From contig CM049322.1 in assembly GCA_026874595.1 (NCBI GenBank), positions 44,948,840-45,012,839 on the forward strand: a DNA stretch of 64,000 bases, given 5' to 3'. Positions 12,301 through 23,949 of this stretch are shown piece by piece. The notes under the pieces were generated by a model that worked only from the letters and a program-made list of their open reading frames with translations, was not told the origin of the DNA and did no database searches. The translations under genes were made by a program, and so were the position numbers. The DNA is from Sipunculus nudus. Its lineage: Eukaryota > Annelida > Sipuncula > Golfingiida > Sipunculidae. The first letter of the stretch is position 1; each line of letters opens with the position of its first letter.

Positions 12301-15300
12301 AAAACGTGACCTAACTTTCTGAAAGGGAAAATCACACATACCCGAGATAAATAGCCTGTAATGAAAAACAAATCAAAATCCTGGAGAAACTCGCGGGCTG
12401 TTTACTACATTTTTTACCTGGTCAACTGACAAGATTCTGCCTCGCACATGCGTGACGTCATAAGTGGGGTTCCATTTTGCAGGAGATAGAATCCCACTGT
12501 TTAGCGATGTGAGGTGGTCAAACAATAATAGCAGCTAGCACGTTAAGTACTATCATTAATTCATGCATTTAGCCCCTGTTAATTTATATCATATGATTGT
12601 ATATGAATGATGAATGGCACCCCTGCTCTCTCCCTTCGTCGGCTTCGATACGCTGTATTTCAGAGTCATAGGAAATTCTTTTTGTTTGAATAAAAACTGA
12701 TACATTTACTTCAAGAACAAGATTTCAACAATATCTCGGCTTAAATGGTGTCGGTATTCATCACAGATGAAACAATATGTTTCACCTGAATGTGTTTAAC
12801 AGTGACACCATTCAAAAGTGTTATTTCCACCACCGCCACCCATAGTTTAATTATCCATGAAAGTTTACTATCCTTATGACTTTATCAGTGATTACAAGCA
12901 GTTTTAATAACAATATTAATGGTTAAAAAGGCAAAATTTGTGTACACGTGTGTGCCCTATAGATTTTCTCCAGGCATGTCCCCACGCACTACCACCTTTT
13001 ACAATGTATCACTGGCAGCTTTCTGAGCAAAAGTCAAACAGTCCATTCAATCCCATGTCAATTTAAAGCTCCGCAGGGGTTATTGTTTTTATTTTTAGTG
13101 AACTCTTGGTTTCTTTCATAAACAATTCCTCATTTGAATACATTACTTATCCTGGCCAAGTTTACAATAATGCCTCTGTCACAAGCACAATATTTGATTA
13201 GCATTGCGTTGATATTTGTATGATTTTCCATGGAAATGGAAATTCTGGTGTTTCGAAAGGCTTATTCTGAATTCATTGGTATGATATCAGAAACATATAT
13301 TCATTACCACTTCCTTTTTTTAAATATTACGTTTGTATACAGTGATGTCCGCATAAGAATTAAATGTTATTTAAGAAAAAAAAATAATTTTATTCCTATC
13401 TTAATTAAGGTATAACCAACGGGCCAGAATAAACATTAAAATTAATGTCTTGCATCATCCCAAACTTGAAATTGGATCATCTATATTGTACGGCAAGTAG
13501 CAGTTTAGCCCGCCATTCACGAGGCGACCTGTCGAGCGACATGAACAGTCCATACACACAGCGACATATGTTCTGCAAGTGCAACATTTCCTGCAAAACT
13601 ATGATAAAAACTACATGCATAAAAAATAACTTCCAGGATTCAACCATTATCTTGTATGGTAACATTGTATTTATCAATATATGTGCGTGTGACAAAAAAA
13701 GTATTCTGTCTAAGACATATTGTCTTGTTTCTCCTTATTAATTTAGATATATACGAAACATAGGCATAGGTATTTTGGGATAGCTTCATAACTTCTTTTG
13801 AGTTTTCTGTTGACCACGCAAAACTAATGGACGGTCGGATACCGTTGACGGTCACATTATCACAGGATAACATGATCAATCATTTTTTTCGTTGGCTTTT
13901 CCACGACACTGGGCCTGATGTCGCGCGACAAGTCGCAGGAAAAAGAAACATGTTACTTCCTCTGCAACATGTCGCGCAACTCATGAAAACGTGCGACCAA
14001 CCTCCATACTAGGTGCGACTTGTCGCGGAACAAGCCTGTTCTGGACTTTTCGCCTCGTATATAGCAGGCTTTCGGAGAATATTCCGACTGGTTCATCATA
14101 AGTTAGCGTGGCAAGAAGCCAGTACCTGGGTAAGGCCACTGAAAATGTCCCCAGGACCTTTTAGTATGTCCTCAAACTTTAATTTCGACGGCATTCAACC
14201 CAGCTGTGATGATTTTCTCATGTGAATAAGCTGGAAAAATCCTTATGATGATATGTAATTTTTGTATGTCTGGAAAATTATTAATTAATTAAAGAATTAT
14301 AAGGAAAACAGTAATTTTACCTATTTATCGGGTGTCCCTATATGAGGTTATAATGTTTCCATGTAGGCTACAGGTAGATATATTCATTTTTATGGAGCAT
14401 TTATTTCTAGATATAATAATTAAAGTAACCCATCCGAGTACTTAACAGATCGAATTAGTAATTGAGTATAGGCCTAATTTGCACAAACCTTACCCTTAGC
14501 ATATCATATGAAAACATTGCCAAAATACACATGTAATAAGATATCCAATGCTTTCTTATGAAATGGGAAATTTATATTCCTACAAGATATGAACAAAACA
14601 TGTTTTCAGTGTGCAAAATTAAATGTAAAGCAAAAACCAAATCTGGAGTGGCTTAACATAGAGCCAGACTGGCTATTGCATGTATCTGATGGTACCATTT
14701 TTTCACCTGGGTAGACGAGAGTTATTTTTAAGAGTCTTAAATATTATTAGGATACAAATATTTATCTTATGTGTTGTATCTACATCAAATTTGATCACTG
14801 GCTGGGGCCTTTTTCAGTGGCCTGACCCATATATATATATACAGGTTTAAGAGACTAATGAAATACGTAGATTCGCATGGAATTTTTCGTAACCTTTTGT
14901 GTAAAGGTGATAAGTTGCTTTTTTTTTAATTTGAACAGATTCACATCGGCTGATATAAAACTTGATACATCTGCTGCCTATCTATATGCAGTTGAACAGA
15001 ACTATGAAGTGGTTACAATAAAGCCGGGCATCCTCATTCTGTATTCATGAATAAATAAAACGTGTTTCACTATATCCTGTTCTTTAAGCTTTACTGGGAG
15101 TAAAATGGTAAAATTTCCATAAAACAATGGGTGAAGATGCGCGTCAACCCAGATGTATACATGGGCACAAAGACAGGAAAAATATTGGCGATGTATAAAC
15201 AAATGATCGAGCCTCATAGGACAATGTTTCAGCTTGGCTAGAACAGTTCAATATTTGAAAAAGGGGTTCGACCCATTGATATATTGTAAATGTACTAGTT

Positions 15301-15850
15301 CCTTTCAACTTTGTTGATAAACAAACTGAGTATTTATAAAAAAAAATCACAATTTTTTTCATGACTTGAATACCGTGACTTAATTGGACGGTAGCTTTTC
15401 ATTTTCTTAATTTGCAATCCTTGCTTTGTTACCCACAGTTTGTGCTGCCATGGAGCCCTGATGCTTTCGTCGGCTGCCATGACCGGGTTCTTCCAACGTG
15501 TATTACAAGCTGACAAAATATATTAACTCGTCTTAGAACAAGATTCCCAGCAATGCAAAACACTTTTACCTCAGGCTCTGGTAACAATTATGAATAATGT
15601 TCTAAAAACACTTAGTATACGTTGATAAAAAATGGGTAAATTTTGGATAATTATGCCTCTAATTTCGGGTGTATATAATGACAAGTTGGACCAAAAGCTA
15701 CATGAATGAAACTGCCTGCCTGGCCAAGACTAAGGCTCTGTGTACTAACTACTACACAGTATACAAGCAGTATACGGTATAAGATATCGGAGACCAGCTG
15801 GATCTACTGAACACGGTACGTGACACCTGCTGACCTATTCATAACGTGTA
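9320..15850. other. Gene-poor stretch with no supported coding exon
   Basis: Contains the 42-bp duplication, a more GC-rich block with inverted words (aggctcc/ggagcct, acaggc/gcctgt) at 10,380-10,880, a CRE-like tgacgtca at about 12,452, and a patch of gtcgcgcgacaa-type words at 13,500-14,050 that looks repeat derived. ORFs up to 125 codons occur but lack splice context or recognisable domains. Confidence 0.5.
9522..9602 (+). repeat. 42-bp tandem duplication
   Basis: The segment attcagtcaatattccaa plus gttcattctagc occurs twice, at 9522 and 9564, with few differences. Confidence 0.8.
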
Positions 15851-15854
15851 TTCT

Positions 15855-16000
15855 AGAAATTTCCCGCGACGGCCGTGACGTCACGGTTACGTCATTCCAT
15901 TGTGACGGCAAAGATTTTACATACAGCGCCTTTCAGTTCGGCTGAGTTGGCCATGAACGTCTCACTTAACGTAAAGAATACCTCAGCGTCGTAATGTAAG
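15855..16000 (+). promoter_or_regulatory. CRE/CpG-rich candidate promoter with possible 5' UTR exon
   Basis: In otherwise AT-rich DNA, a CpG-rich patch holds a palindromic CRE (gtgacgtcac, about 15,876) and a second half-site (ttacgtcat). About 115 bp further on is a GTAAGTTG donor-like site. No coding exon is visible downstream on the plus strand, so this is a weak call. Confidence 0.3.
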
Positions 16001-16257
16001 TTGTTTTAATACAATATCACAGACTTCTCATAAAATTATATCGTTTTCTAGGCATTCACCGTATTGCTAAGAACACATATTATATATCCAAGAAGGAAAG
16101 AAAACGTGAACAAACAGAGTTTCACGGCTGGTGGAACGGACTATAAATGGCATATCAAGAAAAATATTAAACTTTGTCCCCCTTTTTTTTATGTCCTACA
16201 TATTACCTGTATGTAACACAGATTTTTTTTTTGGTATTTAAAAATAAATGAACATCC

Positions 16258-16324
16258 ACCCACAAACATTTATATATATATTATATTTTTATATATATTC
16301 TATACATATACACACACAGATATC

Positions 16325-16375
<51 letters not shown>

Positions 16376-16409
16376 GTATATATATAGGCTTTCGAGGGGG
16401 ATGTCGCCG

Positions 16410-16450
<41 letters not shown>
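16258..16450. repeat. Compound (TA)n/(TACA)n tract
   Basis: Several TA runs with CA interruptions and a unique island (aggctttcgagggggatgtc) near 16,387-16,406. Confidence 0.9.
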
Positions 16451-17340
16451 ATTTTAGTTTTAAAACCCTTTAAAAAGTGTTGGGCATATTCTGTAAATGT
16501 AAGTGCCCGGAAGGGGGTGGGGTTAACACACGATTTGGAAAATTTTGAAAAAAAATTAAAACAAGCATAATATATGAATTTTCACTTCAGTGCATTTTGA
16601 ACAATTTCTTAATTTTAATCACACGGTGCACTACATAAAAAGTAAAATATATATCGATTATGCAGAATCTGTGTGCAAAGTTGTTAACATTTATACCCGA
16701 ATATAGTCTTCTTCCAATCTTAATAAAACTTCAGATCCATTACTGGGGTTTAATTTTACTCAGAACCATACTGATAGGCATGCAAAGTATAAAGCACGAA
16801 ACAAATATATCTACTGAGTTGCAAAGTTGTGCCTAAGGTGAGGGTCCTTAATATCCAGTCACATGATTTGGCACATGTATTTTGTACCCGATAGCATTTA
16901 CACATGCAAGAGTTATGTTATATAACTTCATTAGGACTACATTTTGGTAGACATAACGGTCACATTTCAAAAAGAATCCTGGGAAGATGCAAATTTAAAT
17001 TGGACATATCTATTATGTTATGCCCATGTTCCTTGTAATATTAGTGGTCTGAGATTCATTCGATTCCTTCGGTACTGTCCTGCCTTTTGCATATAAATAT
17101 TAAAACAAAATATGATGTCATACCTAACAACACACACGAACACAAGACAGTCAGGACTTCGGTTGTCTTCTTCTTCAAATTGACCACTAAACGCAACAAC
17201 GATTGAAATAATCTTTGCCAAGGGACATATCTAAAAATGTGAGAGAGGTGTCTGAAGTTCAGGTGGATATTAATGTGTGAGACAGACAGAGAGAGATTCG
17301 TTAAGTTTGTTTATGGCTGTTGTTGAGAGCAGAATCGCTC

Positions 17341-17498
17341 TCACATAAACAGGGTTCGCGGTCTCCCTTTCTTTTGATAAGGATCCAAGTATTCAAAGTC
17401 AGCCCTTGTCGCTTGCTCTGATGCACGATCACGTGTCTTCTCTTTGCCTTTAACCTCTTTGTCCGTCGGTTCTTCATGGGCAGTGCCATCAACTGAAA
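17341..17498 (-). pseudogene. Unit F short tail exon
   Basis: Acceptor acttttag, then 51 codons and TGA. It encodes SVDGTAHEEPTDKEVKG, the family block RASEQATRADFEYLDPY, and ends after RPRTLFM. It lacks the YAVV motif and the whole distal tail of A and B, so it would give a receptor with a short tail. The splice phase fits the exon at 18522-18696. Confidence 0.55.
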
Positions 17499-18521
17499 CT
17501 AAAAGTAAAATGTACTTGTTTAATAAAGGTAAATTGATTTATATACACAAATATGTGTGTGAATAATTTAATTTAATTAAAAATAAAAATAATTAATTCT
17601 GAAAGAGTAATTATTCTCTAGAGTAAACGGAATATATCTTAAATGTCACATGCAGAGAACCTTTGGAATTATAATCCGAACAATTATTCAACTTCTAAAA
17701 ACTGTTCAATGTATAAATACAGGGAAATGTCATTTATAGGTGAGCGGGTCTTGGTCCAACAGACCGTGAGATATACCAATTTTAAAACCAATTTTGTATG
17801 GAAATCAAATTTCTTTTTAGATGAAAGTTCTATCTTTAAAGAGTGCTTATGAACAAATTAAATGTTCTCAAGGATGTGTCAAGCATAATTGCGTTAACTG
17901 GTTGTAATATAACAGACCTTTTCCTCCAGTAAGCGCACTGTGTCGTCTTCTATTTTCATGGCTTATATAACTTGCCGACCGATTTTTGCTGAATGAATCC
18001 AGATATAGCATATCACCTTAAAAGAGTCACATTCTTAGCTTTTATCTCTTAAACTATAAAAGTAAATATATTTGTCGGTACCTCGGAGCCGAACATATAG
18101 TGGCAGTGGGCACCAATAAAGGTCACTTTTCATAAAGTTATAGAGTTATAATGTTCTAGGAAATATATATATAGTTCATGCACAAGTTAGGAATAACCCA
18201 GATGTAAGATCTTGTATACTCTTTACCAAATGACCGCGACATGTATTTTCAAAGTTAGTTTGCGCAATGTGTTTGTGTCCATTTCTGTCATTCGTTTTTA
18301 TGTTGACCTCTTTCCCTGAAATATTGATAATTATTTCCTTATCCTATATGGACTGGATAGACCATATTTTAAGGTTACTAATACCTTTCTTTAAAAAAAG
18401 AAATAAAATTACATAAAAAAATTGTTTCTGTTTAACTTAGGTTAATTTTAGGAAATGGATTATATGCCATATAATCCACTTTATATCGTCATTTAAACAT
18501 GAAGTTTTCATGAACATTTAC

Positions 18522-18696
18522 TTTGTGTTAAAGCATTCTCCCTTCGTTTGCGAAGAAAATTGCCTTCGCTGGTGAATGGGTGTGCGGTCTCTCTTCGTCT
18601 ACGTGTCGGGTTTAGTTTTGCCTGCCGCTGTATGTTGATATTAAACTTATATTGATCCGATGTTGTGTCGTTTGAACTGTTATCGGTAGCATCCAT
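18522..18696 (-). pseudogene. Unit F juxtamembrane exon (short-tail family branch)
   Basis: An open 175-nt stretch between acceptor cattccag and donor GTAAATG. It encodes MDATDNSSNDTTSDQYKF, then a basic region with HPFTSEGNFLRKRRENALTQ, clearly related to the RQSANPFTNEGN block of genes A and B. Its exit phase (1) matches the unit F tail exon. No transmembrane or CTLD exon is found upstream as far as 23 kb, so I treat it as a gene fragment although both exons are open. Confidence 0.55.
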
Positions 18697-19178
18697 CTGG
18701 AATGCATAGGTTTGTTAAATGAAATGACATTAAACAATGTCGATGACATTTTTAAAAGAAGAGCCATAAAAAAGACTGTATACATTTAAACATAACACCA
18801 CCTTCGGGAGATGAGTCAGCTAAACAGGCGTTCAAAGTACAAACAAATACTTAATATATCGCCTTTTTTCCTAATATTATGATATGGTTGTTAAGACGAT
18901 CATTTATAAGAAATCTAAATAAGCATTCCCTGTTAGTTTCCCCAACTTTTACAATAAATGTCAATTAATGTATTGTAAAATTACAAAGTCTTATTTAAAT
19001 CCAAATTATGTTTCCTTTGATCTGACTTTAACATGACACATTTTAATATATTGGCTAGGAAGTATTTGTCGAGATAATAGGAAGTTTGTTTTTGGTACAC
19101 AAAATATAAATACCACAAAAATATAAATGTATCCTTTAAATGACCATTAGTTAGCAGTTATATGATATAAAACGATAC

Positions 19179-19285
19179 TGACGTCTTGATACTCCGGGAA
19201 CTTTTGTACTCACTGACAGGATCACACTGTGAGTTGCAAATCCAGGCCTGCGGAGAGTAAAGTCCTGTATTCAAAAAGACGTCAG
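19179..19285. mobile_element. Short fold-back element, right duplication copy
   Basis: Same CTGACGTCTT terminal inverted repeats and internal sequence as 6552-6659. Confidence 0.45.
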
Positions 19286-19862
19286 ACCTCCCCACCTGTT
19301 TTTCTTTAAAGCTCAGATAACACATAGCGTAATAGCATTTAATCAGCCCTGTTATATTAATCTTATTTAATGTGGTTTTAGGTGTTAGCCGCCATCAGAT
19401 TGTAATATTTTCAAATAGCGAACGTGATTGTCATCTTATTGTTTTCAATAATGATTGATACAGTATAATCATATCAAGAAGCGTGGTTTCGGTTACAACA
19501 TGGATCTCTGACTAGAGAAATACGTGTAGTATTGATATTATCTGACTGGATTAATGCATGTAATTGTTATAAATGAATAAGGGCTACTATCACATCAATT
19601 GATAAGATATATCATACATAAAAACACGTGGGTATGTCATTCTTACTGAAAATGTTACTCTTTGCGCACAAATGAAACTGTCACTGTATACGGGTAATAT
19701 ATTCTACTTCCTAGGAAATATCTAGAATAACCTCTTTTTTTCTGGCAAACATCCCAACCATATTAATTAATTATTAACGAAAGATCAGGTTGGTGGGTTG
19801 ACCTGTTGGATCAGCCTTGGAAAAGGTTAATTTAGATAGGAAAATGACTGCAGGCTTTAATA

Positions 19863-22457
19863 TGAAATTGTTCCGTTATCCACAAAATACTGATTATGTA
19901 TTAAGCCTGGAAATCGACAGAGGGCATTTTTACAACACCCCACATGGTCGTTGGCGGATTGTGCAAAGCCACATATTCTATGAAAAACAAAATTAACTAA
20001 GAATCTTAAAGCTTTGAAATTTCACCTTTCCAATGGAAAGGCATTTATACATGTTTGTTTTTCCGCAGAAAAAAATGTGCATTTTAGGTAAAGATGCATC
20101 CTAAAATCATATCAAACTTTTAGTCACACTCTGCCCAGTGTAAACCTGATTCTGTCATCTTACTTGATAATTTACATGCATACATGCATACAAAATGAAC
20201 TGTTTTATCAGAAACACGATTGTGCAGCGAAAAAAGGAAAATATAAGAGGTTAGGGCCTAACTACAGTAAAGTGGAACACCAGCTGAATAAACATTTTGT
20301 TTATGTGTCATTATTGCCACTACTCATCAGATACCAATATGGACAACATCTGGCTGTTCACCTTCCAACGGATTGGAACAACATAAAAAAATACCTTCCC
20401 GTGCTCGTGGTTGCCTGTCTGAGACAGGCGGAAAGGCATTATTGCCACCCCTGATAAGGATAGGACTGTGCTACTTTCCGATGTTTATTGATTATTACGA
20501 ATTAACGTACATTAAATAAAAGAATAGTCCATGGTGATGTTATTACTTCAATTACTTAATGAATGATGAATTGTTTTAACTAATCACCATCTGTTTTATC
20601 AAACAAATTCACCGGTGAGTCATTCAACACCATAATTTTTCAGAAAATATTGAATCTTAATCTCTCTAGTTTTAATAGAGGAAGGTTTGTTCAGTGGGTT
20701 AAATTTTGTATTGACTGATACAACAAGACGGAAATCCTTCGACCATATAATTTCGCAAGCAGAACTAAGAACAAGCAGAATCTAAAGATAGGAGGTAAAA
20801 CCTTTTCGTTCATCGGGTAAATAGGCGCCCTGATGTTTTAATAGCGTATAATTACTGAAATTTCCAATTGTTATTCTTCGCACTGTTTAAGCATGCGGAA
20901 TATTAATTATATGATAATTAAATAATTATGATTTATAACTTGAAAATATCTTATAATGTCTTGTTAATTGCATCATCTGAGTCCTTATGTAATTATAATT
21001 CTTGACTTAGGAAGTATGTTCTTGTGCATGTAAAAAATGCATGGAAATATATTCTGGTAACAGTGTTAACAACCTTATGATAAGGACGTACATTTTTTTA
21101 AGGGAGCCCATACTTATGGATTCATTTGTACTTTGTATTGTTTTATCATGCGAGGTATTAACTATATGATAATTGCATAATCATAACTAGTAACTTGATA
21201 ATATTAAATACTATATTGTCTATTGAGTCCTAATATAATTATGTTCTGGGTACCATATTTATGCATATAACAGCTTAATGACACGGCGATGGTGTACATA
21301 ATCTATTGTCCAGTACATGCTATGGCTCTACGTAGTCTGTAATATATAATATTGTAATTTGACACATGGGCCAGTACCTATTAGTGTTGTGCATGGCCCA
21401 GCATCTGTTGTGTATACATATTATACATACTTATATAGGACTCAGATGACTCAGATGTATCTTATTACATCGCCTTCATATAATAACACAAAATTATACC
21501 CACTGTACCAGGAAGTATGTTCATGCAATTAGGATAAAGCAGACATTTCCTAGTATTGTGGCTGTGTTGTTAATTTTGTTTACTCAGTAACTTGTTTGTG
21601 GCAATTTTAATTGTTCCATTACATATATATATAAATAAGCATATGACCAAGAAAAATATGTATTATATAACACAAAGAAAGAAATAAACTAGTATTGATA
21701 TCGCTCTAGATTTTCGTCAGCTTTGTTTTTTTCGAATTTCCAGGATGGAAAACTGATGAGAATTATAGATTAAACATCTTTAACATTTCCTGCTCTTAGC
21801 CATAATAATAGCCTTTTCACCTTTGAATTCTAGATTTTAGTGTTTTACATGTGTTCAATTATTTAACAAAGATAACGTGTTCTCTTGTCGAACATGATTA
21901 TGTAAAGTTTAGCTCTAAATTCCTTGTCTGAATCTTAATGGTATAATTACTGGTTACTTGTAAATAGAACAGATTTTTTGTAATGTTTCACAGAATTTGC
22001 ATTACCCGAAACCATTATGTTCTTAATGGGCATGTTATCTTGCAACTTAAATTTAACTGTTCACTTAAAGAAAACTTGAAATATTCCTCGAAACAGAAAA
22101 AAAGACGGCTCTTGCCGTCATTTAATAACTGAAATATTTTAGTGTGTACATCAAAATAATTACTTTAAGAGATTTCTTTTGTTTCATTTACATGCACATC
22201 AAACTGAAAGAGACATCTTATGCATCGCCGTGTTATATATTTATAGGGACCTTTCTCTCTTAAATAATAAAGCATTTAATAACCATAAAAATGCATATAA
22301 AATTCAATGTTCATTGACAAAAAATAAAAACACTAATTTTTGCGTATATCACCTAGCGCAATCTTTATCCATGTACATATATCTTGTGTATGCAATTCCA
22401 AACGCAATTTATATGGTAACAGTGCTAAACTAAAGTTTAACATAACACATATTCATT

Positions 22458-22496
<39 letters not shown>

Positions 22497-23200
22497 ATAT
22501 TAATATATGTCTCTAGGATATATTTGGTAATAGATCTATGTGTCAAAGACTCTTTGCAAAGCAACATGCCTTAACTCTTAATCCTCTTAATCATCAATCA
22601 ACAACCTTCGAAAAAGACTCTTATATGCACATGATAAATATCACATCAAACGTACAAATGTCTCATGTAAAAAGTGAATATACATTTTAAAATGGTAATT
22701 ATAAGTTCATGTCTTTTTGCAAGTTAAGCTTTCCCTACCCTAAAGTATACATTCATGCTGATACAATGAATTGTAAAAACAGGGCATGAACTAATGAAAC
22801 TTTGTCTTTCGGTATTATGTAGATCAATTAGAATCAATTATATCAGTGTGTGTACTTTTGTGCCTTACTCTCACATCTGCAGACTGCAGGATATCCCTTA
22901 TCATTCGAAGGATTGTTTTAGTCCCCATTCCGTAGGTGAAATGGGAATTTTTTTAGAGTGAGGTAAAGGTCAGGCATTCCAACAAGAAAATTTTAAAATT
23001 CTTATTTCTAGATTATATAGATTGCAAATAAAACACATCTTACCAATACGTTATTCTGTTATTTATATGTACGAGGGATTATGAAACCCTTGAACTCCTT
23101 GTGAATGCAGTCCAAGGTATATACACGGGCAAAGTCGGAGCACGGTTAGTTTTCGTGTCTGCAGGGTAATTATTTAGCAACGTTTTCTGTTCGGCAAATT
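19863..23200. other. Intergenic region, 3' flank of pseudogene D
   Basis: About 21,480-23,200 aligns with the 3' flanks of A (30,600-31,680) and B (45,100-46,690), including tatcgctcta and ttttcgtcagc words. 19,863-20,900 shows nothing recognisable. Confidence 0.55.
22461..22491. repeat. (TA)n microsatellite
   Basis: About 15 units, in the 3' flank of pseudogene D. Confidence 0.95.
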
Positions 23201-23201
23201 G

Positions 23202-23949
23202 TTATTTACGCCTTGAGTCTCCAGTATGGGCGAGTACAGGTGATGTCTTTGCGGAGATTGATTTACTCTGAGTCTTGGGAAACGGAAACACCAAATGCAG
23301 AACAACAAATGAAGGGAGCTTCCTCCATAGCAGCGTCAAGGTTGACACTCTTTATTAAAGATGGGTGGGATAAATCCTGACTTTGCCTTAGCGTGGGTAG
23401 GTGGTAACTTATACCGCTCTGTTGATGACCAGTCTTCAAACAATGAATCGGGCATCTCCGGAATGAATTCATTTCCCTCTTTAAAATTACCTTCTTCATC
23501 ACCTTTACCACAAGAAATATCATTGTGTGTATTCACATCAAAGACCAGGCAAGGTGGTTCACCTGTGTCAGAAAGATCCCTTCCACATCTTGTATCTAGA
23601 TTAGCAATCCATGGGTCCCCTGGCGAAAAGGTTTCCTTCGCGTGAACACCTGCAAGCTTAGGATGACTGTGATGTTGAAGCGATTGTTGTATGAAAGGCA
23701 TAGATTGTTCGAATCCGTTGAATTTGGTCTTTCTTGTTCAGTAGATCGTCCTTTGTACAATATATTAAAGTTGACCAGGCCATAGACTGGATTCAACATG
23801 GCCTCGGACCCTCCCATATCCCTCTTGAACGGTCCCCTTGTTTTCTTAGTCAGCTCGTGTTTCCTGTTCTAATGCTCGGCGGCGTTTCTTTTGCTTCATA
23901 TTGACAACTGCATACAAAGGCACGTTGGCAGATTCACTTTCAGATGAAG
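23202..23949 (-). pseudogene. Gene D tail exon relic
   Basis: The exon opens with a good acceptor and SSESESANVPLYAVVN, then RALEQETRAD and a TAA at 23846-23848. An extra base follows. The motif NPVYGLVNF continues in a second frame, FEDWSS and the middle region lie in a third, and the last shared segment (SPVLAHTGDSRRK equivalent) shifts again. Confidence 0.8.

Larger units (their letters stand above)
16220..19862 (+). repeat. Segmental duplication, right copy (partner 370-7,215)
   Basis: Contains the unit F exons. It keeps the segment at about 18,090-18,775 that the left copy lacks. A third, partial relative lies at 41,020-42,900. Confidence 0.75.

Noticed and set aside
18456-18478. Perfect 11-bp-arm palindrome TGGATTATATG/CATATAATCCA
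   Set aside because: AT-rich, imperfect in the copy at 42,077, and with no associated feature; likely chance in a shared spacer.
20164-20454. 96-codon plus-strand ORF
   Set aside because: Isolated, no domain, no signal of conservation in the window.
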